Shown here one piece after another: positions 20,894-33,432 of a stretch of DNA of 64,000 nt. The stretch is from assembly GCA_024220525.1 (NCBI GenBank), contig JAMYWO010000037.1, positions 143,603 to 207,602 of the forward strand, in the 5' to 3' direction. The DNA is from Cochliopodium minus. Lineage: Eukaryota; Discosea; Himatismenida; Cochliopodiidae. The notes beneath the pieces were generated by a model, which saw nothing but the letters and a program-made list of their open reading frames with translations, did not search any database and was not told the origin of the DNA. Each line of letters starts with the position of its first letter. Positions within the stretch are counted from its first letter, which is position 1. Made by a program: the position numbers and the translations under genes.

Positions 20894-23800
20894 TTAATTT
20901 TGCATGAGTGGATTGATTCTAGAATTAGACATACTGTTGAATTGATTAAGAGCTTGTTCTCTAAGCTTGGACTTTGTTTGTTCAACTTGTAAATCTTTTT
21001 CGTATTTGGCGATTTTGATTTGAATACCAAGTTCTCCAAGTCTCATTCTTTCATTGAAAGGGAGATTGCTTTTAACCTCAACTCTTTCTTGAGCTCTTTT
21101 GGTGGCTTCTTTGGCAGCAGCAAGAAGAGAGTTGGTGGCCTCTGATACAGATTTGCCAGCCAAGGTGAGTTTCTTACCAGAAGGAGAATTAGGATCTGCT
21201 TTTCTCTTGGAAGCTGCAACGAGTTGTTGGGTGATTTGAGATAAGTTTTGAGCTTTTTTGATCAAGGTATCATAGTTGATATCTCCCCCTTGTTCAGCCA
21301 AACTTGCAATCTCATTGATAGCCTCTACAAAGTAATCGTTTGCGGTGACAACAGATTCAGAGGTTTCGATGATGGATTGAGCCCATACAGGATCTTTTCT
21401 GAATACATTTAATCTTACATTTTGTCTACCTTTTTGCAACAATTCTTTTTGTGTTTCAATAGATGCAATCACCAAGTTGGAAATGGTAGAAACGATTGCT
21501 CTAGATGCTTCAATAACGATGGAAGCAATTTCTTCAGATCCCAATCCCATGGAGGTATCACCAGAAACTCCACTAGATTTGATCTCTGTTCCCTTTTGGT
21601 TGATGAGTTTTTGGGTTCTTTCAAGAGTAGAGATGACGGTGTTTCCAAGATCATCTTCAAGATTCTCTTGTCCTGGAATCTTCTTGATTGATTCAACAAT
21701 ATCAGTAAGTCTATCTGCAATTTGTTCGTTACAACTTGAAATTGCATCTTCGAGGGTGTACTCATCCATTTTGTTTTCTTTCATCAAATCCAACAAAGTC
21801 AAGAAAGAGTTAACAGTAGCAGTAGCAGATTTATCAATGTCTGTTTTGATTTCTTGATTAGGACAAAGAGTCAACACTCCTTTACATTCATTGAGAAGCT
21901 TTTCACACAAAGGTAATGATTTTTTGACGAGTTCAGAAAGAGATTGAGGATCAGTTTGCTTTGAAGTAACCAATTTACCAGTGAAGAGAGGAATCTCCTT
22001 TGTAATTGCAATGACACCCTTAGTGGAAGGTTGGGAACCTTTCATGCTGGTTGCATACTGTTTCAACAATTCATTGATTTTGTTCTTTGCAAAGTCTACA
22101 GCCTTTTGGGTTTGAAGAGCAACTTCCACCTTTTCGTTGATAGATTTGGATGTATTCTCGATTTCTTTCAGGTTAGATTCTTGAACAGAATCGAGCTTTT
22201 GATTTAATTTTTGATCTTTAGGAGATCCACATATCATCTTTGCTGCCATGATGAGTTGTTGTGCTTTGTTTATGACTGCTTTGGTATCACCCAAAACAAG
22301 TTTTTGAAGACCAGGATCAACAAGAGCAACAGAGATGAATTTTCCTTGCTCTGAAAAGCTAGTCAATAGCTTGGAGAGTGAAAGAGAGGCTTTACCCAAG
22401 TTGTTTTGGTTGAGTTTAGCTTTCAAGATCTTGTCAGATTCCAATTTAATCAATTTACAGCTTTCAAGATATTGATTCTTAACTTTTTCGAGATCAATAT
22501 CTTGATTTCCCATTGAAAAACTTCCAGTTTCAGCAAAAATAGTTGCAGCATCAAGATCGGTTTGCAACTTACTGATTTCAGAGATAGCTTGGAGACAATC
22601 TTTCTCACCAGTATCGGCTTCTCTGATGTTCTTGACAAGACCTCCAATGGCAGAAGTGACAAGTTTGAATGCCTTTGCAAATTGTTGTTGATTTTGACTT
22701 GAAGGATCTTCTGCCAACTTCTTTGCAAAAGAAATCATCTTTGCGGTGGTAACAGTCACATCTTTAGCATTTTCAAGCAACATTTTTTGGAGTTGAGGAT
22801 CTTCTAAAGTAACAATAGCACCTTTGGTTATTCCAACCAATTTGCTTACCAATTCTGCAATTTGTTTAGAAGGTAGTCCAACACCACTAGGAGCGGTCTT
22901 CCCAGTTTGGAACAAAGATTGAACAGATCCTGCAAGGTTCTTTGCTTCTTTGACAATATCATCACGGAATTGAGAATACAAGGTAGAAGATTTTTGAGGA
23001 AGATTAACGAGATCTTGACCAACTTTAAGAATAGATTGGATTGCTTCATCACAATTTCTCAATCCCAACATACCTCCTCTCAAAGATTCAATGATTTCTT
23101 GTCCACATACTTCCAATTGTTTTTCTTTTTCCAACATAACTTGCAATAGTTTTTGACTTTGAGGATCTCCAGTTAAGTTTTCAGCACACTCAATATAAGC
23201 ATACGCAGCTTCAGCTAATTTTCTTGTCAACTCCAAGTTTTTGGTTTGAAATTGTTGGTCACTGGTTGTTCCAACCATTTCTTTTGCAACGCTTACCAAG
23301 TTTTCGATTTGGTTTGCGAATTCAAGGGATTGTTGTCCCATACCGAGCATGTCTTTTCCTTTTGCTTTCTCAGAAACAGGAGAGGAAACTTTGAGGATAT
23401 CACGAGAGATGGTGACGATTTGTTCTTGTGAAGCTTGATGAGACTTGTTGGAAGGGATGACCAAGAGTCCAATCTTTACAGAAATGAGAGCTGCATCAAT
23501 TTGACCAATGCATTCCTTGATTCTTTGTTTAGATTGTTCAACTTCAGGTCTTCCAACAGAAAGAGCTTTAGCACAGTTCTTCAACAACTCAACCAAAGAC
23601 TTGCTTTCATTTGTGGAAACAGAGAGCTGGGATTGTGCTCCTCCATCTCTTGGTGCCTTTGCTACCTCCATACCACAGCTGGAAAGGTTTTTGAGACTTT
23701 CTGCCAATTGTTTGGATGTCTTTAGGAGATTCAAAACAGAGTTTGATTTAGGAGATGATGAACTCAATAATTCAAGTCGATCGATCAAATAGATAGCATC

Positions 23801-26800
23801 TTCAGGAATCTTCTCACGTTGTTCCTCATCTCTTGCAAGTTTTGTGGTATTAAGGAGTTGGTCGAGAGCTGGTTTAATATCCTTGGAGTTTTCTTGGATT
23901 TTCTTTTTGACTTCGTTATCATTTTCATTGTTGGATAAGTTCTTCATGGTCATCACGATTGGTTGAACTCCAGATGCAATCAATTTTACGTAATTGAGAT
24001 AATCGTTTGGATTCTTTGCAGTTTTAATTTTTCCAACATGCTCGTTCATCAAAATGATATGATCCAAACCTTTACTGTTTTCAGAGTGACCTCTGGCATT
24101 GTTCAAGATCTCCATAAGTGCAAGGGATGCTTTGAGACAGTTGGAACCCAAATTTTCAGGATGGGTGTTGGAGCACAAAAGGATATCATCAAAAAGTTTT
24201 TCCAATTTACGGATTCCATCATTCATATTGGTTACGCTGTACTGTCCAGGAACCAAAGGTTCGTAACACTTGTTCAAGATGTTGAGCGATTTATCGAAAT
24301 CTTCTTTTCCGGGAGTGGTGGAAGAGATCGTATCAATCAAGAGCTTCAAAGAATTTCCCAGATTCTTTTGAGCAATCGCCAAACTTTCTTCTGCTTGAGG
24401 ATCCATCTTTGCAATCTTTGCAAAAGAGATCAAACGAGCCAAATGTTTTCCTACATCAAGTGTACTGTCGTGGATGGTCTTTGCAGAGTGAGGATTGGTT
24501 TGTGCAATCGCACTGATCATTTGGTTGGCAGATTCAATCAATTTTCCAAGTTGTTTTGGAAGTTCGAGTACTTCTTCATTCATTTTCTCAGGATTGTTTC
24601 TACCCAATGAAGATACCTTATTTGCTTGTGTGGACAACAACTTGGTGGTGATATTGATTTCATCAATCAAATCAGGTGTAGATTTGGAACTCTCAACACC
24701 ATTAGATTTCAACTTTTTAATTTCATTCACGACATCTTTTACTGCTTGATCGCATTCAACTCCTCCAGATTCTCCCTTTGTAGAATTGATCAATTCATTC
24801 AATGCTTCTTGTACAGAGTTTGAAAAAGGAAGGATATCGGTCTTTCTGTCGTTGATTCTCGAATCAGATGCATTTACCAAAGATACTACTTGAGCAACTA
24901 CCTTACGGCAAGCAGCAATGATGTTTTCTTGGTTTTCTTTACCAGTGGTAGCAGCTGCAACTTCAATGGAAGCATTTCCAAGTTTCTCAACAAAGTTTCC
25001 AATGTTTTCTATAATGGCGCACATCTGTTTTGTATTGTTGGTGTTTGCAGCTTCGATCAACTGTGCAACGAGTTGTTGAACTTGTCTTTGTTGAAGGGAA
25101 ATATCCTTAAGAGCTTCTGTTCTTGGTTTTGTTTGTTTCAAGTTTTCTACTTGTGCATCCAAAGCACCACTCTCCAAGTTTGCATCGGTTAGAGATAATT
25201 GTCTCAAGACTTGTTCCAAAACTTGTTCTTCGCTTGTTTTGGTTTTTCCAAGAGCTTGATTCAATTCTTTGATGCTCAATTCAGCTTGTTTGATGTATGA
25301 ATCCAATTCTCCCTTGAATTTCATATCTGTGATTTTTGGGACACTGGCTTTTGATTCTTCAACAAGCTCCTCTAATTTGGAAACTCCAGCTTTAACGGTA
25401 CCGACAAATCTATTTTGTGCTTGCATATCTCTAGGGGCATTGTTTGCTTCTCCCAATTGCATGACCATATGTTTTACTGCAACATCAGATTTTTTTATTG
25501 CAAAGAATAATTGGGATTGTTGTTTCTTATCATTGACCAATGGGATACCTTGCTTGGCATTCATAGATAAAACGGTCAACAAAGCAGTGGTTGCCTTTGT
25601 TTTGGAACGCAAGTTATCATAGGCAATGAATTTGGATTCATTACCAAGAGCATTACGGGTCAATTCAGTTACCTTTTGAGCAGATTTAGACATGGTCTTG
25701 AATAGATCCATGTTCTTTGGATTATCGCTAGCATTTCTAGAGGTTTTAAGTAAATCTCTGACCTTTTGGGAAATCTCATTTGCTGCTTCAAGAAGATTTT
25801 CATCAGAAAGGCCACTGTTTGCTGCTTTTTTGACAGAATCTAACAAATCTCTCAAATTGAATTCCAAATTGTTGACTCCTTTCGTCAATTTCAATTTATC
25901 TCCCGCACTTTCCATGAGTTCTTCACTTGTATCTTGTATATTTTTGATGGCAAAGAGAACATTTTCGATTTCTTTGGATGCTTTGGAGGATACAGAATTT
26001 GTTGCAGCTTCCAATTGTTGCAATGCATCTGCTACTTGTTTAGCAGCAGCCAAAAGCTTGTTCTTATTAGGAAGCTTCTCAACATTAATTTTTTGGAGCA
26101 ATTTCTTGCAATCTTCAAATGCAATTTTACCGCAATTCAAGAGTTGTTGTCTTGCAAGAGGATCACCAGAAACAGGAGCAATGATTTGTGCCATTTCATA
26201 GACGGTTTCTCCATTTCTTGCTACACCTTGTGTCAATTCAGAGAATTGTTGAGGATTTGTTTGAACGACATTGGAGCAAAGTCTCTTTACTGATTCAGAC
26301 ACTTGTTTTGCACTTTCCAACAATAATTGTTCACTGAATGGATCTACGAGAACCCCATTTACGGATCCTTTCAAATAAGAGGATGCAGATTTCAAAGCTT
26401 CTACTGCTTTACGAAGATTCAATTTAGCATTCAAATTTCCGGGATTATCTTGCAATTCCTTAGCACATCTCAAAATCTCTTGGATAGCATTCGCCATTCT
26501 CTTACCTGCTTCAAGAAGAGATTGATCGTCACTGTTTCCTGATGCATTTCTTGCTGAATCAATGAGTTGTTTCAAATTGAGCAAAAGATTTCTGGATGCC
26601 TTATCCAATCCGTTATCTTCTTCGAGATTGTTCAACAATTCAGCAACAGCCCTTCCTACCTTGGATGCTTGTTCCAAAAGATTGTTTTTGAGATCATCAA
26701 GATTTAAATTTGGATTTTTTGGGAAAGGAATATCGAGATATCCAGTCAACAACTTTGCAGCTTGAAGGCAAGAGAATAAATCTCCAACGTGCATACCAGA

Positions 26801-28277
26801 CATTTCTCCAGAACCACTGGTTGCCCCACTTTTGCTTCCTTCTCCCAAATAACCTTCTTCATATTGATGTTGTCCTCCATCCTCTTGAAAGGAGACCCAT
26901 GTTTCATTCTCATCGATTTGAGCAGTTGGCATCACAAATTCTTCTTCCTTCTTGGAGGATTCATTATCCAAAATGGTCTTTTTATCATTATCCTTCTTTC
27001 TTTTCAATTGGATATCGAAATAACCACGAATGAGTGCCACAATTTCAGGACCTTTGTCAGTTTGCAATTGAAGAGGGACATTTCTGTGTTGTCCAAAGTT
27101 CATCTTCAAGCAACCATTCAAATAGTTACAATCAGTCATGGTGGTCATCACTCTGGATTCAATATCTGTTCTTCCTTTCTTTTCGATAACAATCAAATTG
27201 GATTTATTCACCCCAAACATCACTTTTTTTTTCTTATCGATTTCTGTGAGATTATCAAAGAGTGTTATACCAAAGTCCTTCAAGGATCTTGCATACTTTA
27301 CGTAAGCATATTGAGCATCTTCCTTCTTCATTTTACCAAGATTTTCCCAAGCTCTCAATAAGAGTTTTACATTTTTCTTTTCTCTGTATTGTTCAGGGAA
27401 ATATAATTTTTTATCAAGGAATTCAACTTTATGTTTTTCTACATCCATTGTTCCAAATTCTACTTGTGCTTGCCATGCTCCAAAATCGACAGATTCATTT
27501 GCTGTAACAACATAAGTTCCATTGATAACATTGAGGACACATTCATAATAAAGGAGATTGAGAGTGATTTTGAATTCTTTGGTTACATCATTATCATACA
27601 CAAACCAACGCTTCTTGAAGAGAATTGTTTCGGTATCTGTTACAAATTGTTCAGGAAGAGATTTACGTGGATCCAACCAAGCATCTTTTTTTTTTGGAAA
27701 GAAAATTTTGTTAGCAAAATTTTAAATTTTTTCTTCTTTTTTAGTTGAAATTATACTTGTATCTAATTTGACCAATGAATATTCCTCAGGATGCATAACA
27801 TCAAATTTTTGTCCAATTGCATCAATGATCACTTGCACTGCTTGAGAATCATCAATCATGACTACTTTCTCTGCTTTATCAAGTGTCATCACTTTTAATT
27901 TTCTGTGTTTCTTTTTATATACAACCAAATCCTAATAGTGCAAAAAAAAATTTATATAATTTTTTAAATTAAAGGTTGAGGATATTATTATTTTACTTCT
28001 GATTTCAAATCATAATATTCCAATGTTCTATTTGATTCCAACCATTTTGGCATTTGGCATATTTTTTCAATGTGTGGAAGAAAGATACCATGATCTTCTC
28101 CTTCATGTTCCAATTTTTCTTGGATTTCTTTGATGGCTTCCCATACTGTCATATTGGAGGTGAATCTCATCTTTTTTGTAGCTCCACCATCAATCTAATA
28201 TTGAACATTTAAAAAATTTTAGCAAACAAATTTATTTTTTAAAAAATAGATTCTACCTGTACTCTTATGTTCATCAT
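20894..28277 (-). CDS. talA: Talin, TalA-like (2394 aa)
   Basis: Four exons: 28277-28257, 28194-27997, 27931-27757 and 27684-20894; the last is 6.8 kb without an intron. Two ATGs start exon 1 (28277 or 28274). Residues 1-400 are the FERM head: F0/F1 (MTVWEAIKEIQEKLEHEG), the talin LDTNAWLDPRKSLPEQ junction and the F3 PTB-like end (SRVMTTMTDCNYLNGCLKM, region YFDIQLKR). The rod follows as Leu/Ala-rich helical bundles (e.g. LNCGKIAFEDCKKLLQKI). The C-terminal ~245 residues are the I/LWEQ actin-binding module (WAQSIIETSESVVTANDYF, LVAASKRKADPNSPSGKKL, GKSVSEATNSLLAAAKEA). Talin links integrin-like adhesion receptors to actin and activates adhesion. No villin headpiece follows, as in Dictyostelium TalA. 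Confidence 0.97.
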
Positions 28278-28611
28278 TTTTGGTATTGATTATTCTTAAT
28301 TTCTTGATTAGAAAATTATTTATAAAGTTTTTATGAGGGACTTACATATTATAAAAATGAGGTTTAGAAATATAATCAATAAAAAATTTGATTTTTTTTT
28401 TATTTTTATTTTTCACCAATTTATATAATTTTAAATTGCCATAAAAAGCTTTTGTCAAATATATGAAAAACATCCCTCGCACATTTTATGAAAGAATTTA
28501 ATGTTATTTATATTTAATAAGGAAAATATTCAATTTTCTTCTCGAGAAAGAAAAATTCAATTTTAATTCAAACAATCAATGTCCTTGCAATAAAATTAAT
28601 TATGCCATGGA
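28278..28611. other. Intergenic region
   Basis: 334 bp between the talin start and the ligase stop, both on the minus strand. It is AT-rich with poly-T runs. It should hold the talin promoter and the 3' end of the ligase gene. No distinct element seen. Confidence 0.5.
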
Positions 28612-31213
28612 TCAAATGTTTCTTTGGTTGGCGTAAAATTGAGCCACTTGTTCAGAGGTAGTAGCTTGAGTGTCCTTTTTATCATCTCTCACTCTCAAGA
28701 AACGAGGAAATCTGAGAGCTATACCTTTGGAATCATCCACCAAACCAATGCCAGCTCTGTGAACAGGAGAGATTGAGAGATCTGCAGCAAGGATTTCCCA
28801 AACAAACTTTGTGTCAAACCAAACATCAGGTTTAACCTCATCGGAGACTTGATAAGATCCTCTAGGTTTTGGGATTATGTGGTTAGAAAGAGATTGAGAC
28901 AACTCTTTCAAGTTTTGTTCGGTAAAACCAGTTCCAACTTTGCAGATAGACTCATAAGTTTCTTCTTCGTCATTGTAGCAAGCAAGAAGGTAACCACCAT
29001 AAACACCTGTTCTCTTACCCTTACCATAATAAGCACCAATGGGAACGAGATCGAGAGTATCGGTCATTCCTTGGAGGTAATCTTTTTTGATTTTTAGCCA
29101 GTTATAACTTCTTCTGGAAGGTTCATAAGTGGACTGATCGAGAAGGGTTTTGACCATCAATCCTTCACAACCACTTTTGACGGCTTCTTCAAGGTACTCT
29201 CTTACTTCTTCAGTGTCAGAACAATCCTTTCCTTGGGCGAATTGCAATTGATTCTCTTGAATTATGAATGTTTCTCTCATTTTTTGTCTTCTGTGCTCGA
29301 GTGTTTCCTTCAACAAAGATTTTCCGTTGAGATAAAGAAGATCAAAAACGAACAAGCAGACATCCACTTTAACATCTTTCAACTCTACTGTTTTACGAGC
29401 ACGAGTAGAAAGAATTTGGAAAGGAAGAATCTTTTTGTTGACTTTGTCCCAAGCAACTGCTTCACAGTCAATAATAAATGAGGTGACTCCCTTGTTAATA
29501 AGAGGAGGAAGGTTTTGGATAATATCCGGAAACTTTTGGGTGTTGTCTTCCAAGTTACGAGAATAAATATGGATCATTCCACTTTCTTTCAAGTGTACTT
29601 GTGCTCTTTCACCATCATATTTAAACTCACAAGTAAAAGAAGAGGAAGAAAAGCGGTCCAATACTTCAGTTATTCCCTTTGTGGGTTGAGCAAGCATGGG
29701 ATGGACAGGTATTCCTGGAGTGATATAACACTTTTTAGGAAGATGTTCTATACCATTTTCTTGCAAGAGAATTGGAACGATCACGTCATAGGATGGAAGT
29801 TCACTGTAGACGGATTTGAGCATATCAGTTACTTTAGTGATTCTCTCGTGGAGTTGAGAGATTTTCATCACTTTTTTAGCATCCAAAATTTTGGGTGGGA
29901 ATTCTTGTGCAGGTGGCGTCAGAACAATTGCATTGGCAAGTGCTACTAACACTGATTTTTCGGCTAAACCTATTCTCAATTTTCCTTGGAGAGATCTCAC
30001 AATAAATTGGGGTTCATCTCCAGTACAAGCGACCAACAACTTTTTGATGTAATCTTTTTTCTTGTTCATAGACTTTATAACAAAAATTATGAGATTTTAT
30101 TTAATATTGCTAAAAAAAATAAAAAGTTACATTGTTTCCTGTAGTAGATGCAATTCTAACAAACTCTTTAAAGACGTTTGTAATTGTCAAAGGTGGCAAC
30201 TTGAACATCGTTTTCTGTGTGGATCTACTTTTGGATGCAACTAAACCGAGATCCCCCAACTCAGAGTAAGAAGTCTTCAAGCTTTCCAACTTTCTTCCAC
30301 AACTTTCTGCGATAGCTTTCAAAATTAGACTTTCTCCTATCCCCAATTCGAGTCCCTTGAACTGAGGGCCTAACTTGTTGATACAAAGATAGATGGTTGG
30401 CAAAAGATCTCTAGGGGTAAGGATGATGATTGTTCTGAAGAGATTGGTTAGCAATTCGATGATTTTCAATCTTGAGGAGATATTATCAATTTGGTGAAAT
30501 GTGTTTGCCAAAACAGAATAAGGAACATCTTTATCTTTCTCCCATTTTGCTTCTTTCAGTGGATCATATTTATTTTCCATCAGATTCTCCAATTGCTTTT
30601 TATTTGAGGCCTTTTTCTTCTTGTCCTGCATCTTTGGAAGATCTATGTGGATTTTTTTCTTTCCTCCTTTTTTGGCTTCCATTTTTTCCTTCTTCTCTTT
30701 TTCTTCAGATGGCTCTTTTTGATCTTCAAGTGAATTTTCAACTTCATTATCCCCAAGATATATATCATCGTCTTCATAGATATCTTCTTCCGAATCATTC
30801 TTATCTTCATTATCTCTAATGATTTTCTCTAATATCTCTTCATCTTCTTCATTTATCTCCACTTTCTTTTTTTTTGTATCTCTTTTGGAATCTATGAAAT
30901 TTATAATTAAATGAAATACAAATCATAAAATGGAAAATTTACCTTTATTTATTTTGGTTTTATAATTTGAGATAGTTTTTTTTGGTGATTCGAGTGTTTT
31001 TCTTTTTTTGGATTGAATTTCTTCCAATGGTTTTATCTCTTCCACTATCGAATCTTCTATTTCTTCTATTTTATTCAATGGTAGTTTATTTATTGGATCT
31101 TTCTTTATTAGTTCTTTTTTTGTGGTCACTTTTTTGAAATAATCACTTTTTCAAAGATTAATTTATTGATAAATGTTTAAATGATGTCAAAAATACCTTA
31201 TTGATGATTGCAT
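28612..31213 (-). CDS. lig1: DNA ligase I, ATP-dependent (813 aa)
   Basis: Four exons: 31213-31197, 31145-30943, 30891-30131 and 30072-28612. It seals Okazaki fragments and repair nicks. Splicing a 17-nt first exon creates MQSSISDYF, a PCNA-interacting PIP box (QxxIxxYF) at the very N terminus, as in human LIG1. Next come a Lys/Glu-rich disordered region (~20-160), the DNA-binding domain (SSRLKIIELLTNLFRTII, QGKLRIGLAEKSVL), the adenylation domain with motif I FKYDGERAQ (Lys ~478) and EGLMVKTL, and the OB domain (YYGKGKRTGVYGGYLLACY, LRFPRFLRVRDDK). All catalytic motifs are present. Full-length and very confident. Confidence 0.97.
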
Positions 31214-31401
31214 CTAACTGAATTTTATTCTTCAATTTTTTTTTTATTTTTTATTCAAATAATAACGATATTTTTAAAAAGAAACCGCTAAAATTATTCA
31301 AAGATTTGTTTCCCTTCAAAAATTACAAATAACAAAATGAATTTCATAATTAAAGATCTTGACCATTATAAGATGATGATCATCAAAAAAAAAAAAAAAA
31401 A
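31214..31401. promoter_or_regulatory. Short divergent promoter region (lig1 / NOT3)
   Basis: 188 bp separate the ligase start (-) from the NOT3 start (+). The two promoters must share this AT-rich stretch, which ends in a long poly-A run just before the NOT3 ATG. No specific motif identified. Confidence 0.4.
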
Positions 31402-32860
31402 ATGAGTAATCAAATATCAAATCATAGTAAATTTTTTTTTTTTCAGCATAATTTGAATGAATATAATATAATTGCCCAAAAATAATCAAGTTGAAGTTGT
31501 GGTTTCTCAAGCACAGAACTCAATAAAAATGATAGACCAAATATGTGAGAAAGCGAAGCAAGATCCTTCACAATCCCAATATTATGAATTGAGTTTGAAA
31601 AATGAAATGGATATATTAAGATCATGTCATGAAAATTTTAAAGTATAAAAATTTATAAATAATATATTCCCTTTATTTTTCTTTCAAAAAATAATACTCA
31701 AATTTATAAAGAATTGGAAAAATTCCCCAACATTAAACCAACAAGAAAAGGCATTGATAACAAAATCTAAAAGAGCAATAGAAAAAAAAATTAATGAATT
31801 GAAAAATGGAACAAAAAGAAACAATAATACAAAAGGTGTAAGCACTGGGACAGTAGAACAAACAAATGTAGAAAATAATAACAAAACAACACCTTCTAAT
31901 AGTAATAGTGGTATCAATCCAACGCCAAATCAACAAAATACAATTCCACAACAGCCAATCCAAAATGAATTAGAACAACAACAAGTTATAGAATTGGCAA
32001 AACAATACTTATCAAGTGGATATATCCATTTGAGGGAACATATAATATTAATCCAACAAGAAATGGAGTCAATAAGTAGAAATGAGCAAGAAAAAAATAG
32101 AATTGAACATTTAAGAGAAAGGATGCAAATATATACCAAATATCTTCAAGAATTAGAATTAATCAGCCACAGCGTAAATGAAATCTCCATTCAAAGTATA
32201 GAGGAACTTCGCAATAAAATTCAATTCTTTGTTGATCAAACAAGGAAAGATGATCTCAGAATCAAATATCAACAACAATATTATAATAATCCCTACCAAC
32301 AACCTCCTCCCCAACAAAATATTAATCAAAATAACAAAAATCTTCCTTCCCTCCAGGAATTGGCATCAAATGTTAAGGAAAATGAGCAAATGATTGCGAT
32401 AATGCAAAAAAAAAAGGCATTCACCTATGCGATGTTGGAATCTAGTTTAATCAATCTCCCCAAATATGGTGATCTTGAATCAGAAAATAAATTTACTAAT
32501 GTGATCCCCATCAATCAAGTGGATACCCCTTTTTACTATCCCAAAACTGCCCTCCCTTCATTTGATAATCCCAATCTTTTCTCTCGCATGGATACTGATA
32601 CCCTTTTCTATATCTTTTACTATCAACAAAATACTAATCAACAGCTCTTAGCTGCCAAGGAACTCAAAAAAAAAAATTGGTATTATCATACTCAATATCT
32701 TACTTGGTTTCAACCTTTTCCAACTACATCTCCTTTTGATAAAAATTTGCCTTTCAATAAAGGAACTTTTATTTTTTTCGATTACGAGAATGGCTGGTGC
32801 CAAAGGAAGAAAGATGATTTCACTTTTGAGACTTGTTATTTGGAAGATTCTTCCATTTGA
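31402..32860 (+). CDS. not3: CCR4-NOT subunit 3/5 (441 aa, short)
   Basis: Three exons: 31402-31426, 31491-31642 and 31712-32860. Residues ~1-90 resemble a shortened Not3 N-terminal coiled coil (IDQICEKAKQDPSQSQYYE, LKNEMDILRSCHENFKNW). An Asn/Gln/Thr-rich linker follows, then a second helical segment (~150-240), poly-Gln/Pro and the C-terminal NOT box. The NOT box is diagnostic: ALPSFDNPNLFSRMDTDTLF, YIFYYQQNTNQQLLAAKELK, HTQYLTWFQPFP and FFDYENGWCQRKKDDFTFE. CCR4-NOT removes poly(A) tails and represses translation; this subunit docks NOT1 and NOT2. At 441 aa it is shorter than the usual 600-750, mainly in the N-terminal half. Confidence 0.93.
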
Positions 32861-33432
32861 TGATGATCTTTCCTATAACAATGCTCGCTTTTCTTCCCAA
32901 TTTTACTATTTTTAAATTAAAAAAAAAAATTATTCCCAAAAATAAAAAAGAAATTTTATCAAAATAATCCGATTTATATCTTTCAAAAGATAGATTTTTT
33001 TTCGTCTCTTTCTTTTTATTTGCCCTTTAATTATTCAATTCTTTTTAAATTCTTCATTCTAAATATAATATAAAAAAAAAATAGATATTTTTTGTTTTTC
33101 AAATGGGATATTTTAGGTTATCTTATCCAATCAAAAAATCAAAGAAATGGAATGAAAACAATCAACATCATATAATAATGGGAGGAAGATTATAGTATTG
33201 GTAAATAAATATATTTTGGGAGCATATATTTATTTCAACATTCAATCAAAATTATCTAAAAATTCAATCAAATTCTATCCTTTTCATTTTCAAAGGATAA
33301 TAATTAAGAAAAAATAACATTTATATATTTTATAGAAATAAAATAAAAAAAATAGATTGTTAACGATATAGAATAAATAACAATTTTATTTATTCTCTTT
33401 TTTCCCAAAATAAATAAATCTAGAACACATAC
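32861..33432. other. Intergenic region
   Basis: About 570 bp of AT-rich sequence between the NOT3 and TBL1 genes, both plus strand. There are poly-A and poly-T runs but no ORF, RNA gene or repeat of note. Confidence 0.5.

Noticed and set aside
21422-27748. Many plus-strand ORFs opposite talin
   Set aside because: Antisense shadows of a clearly homologous protein.
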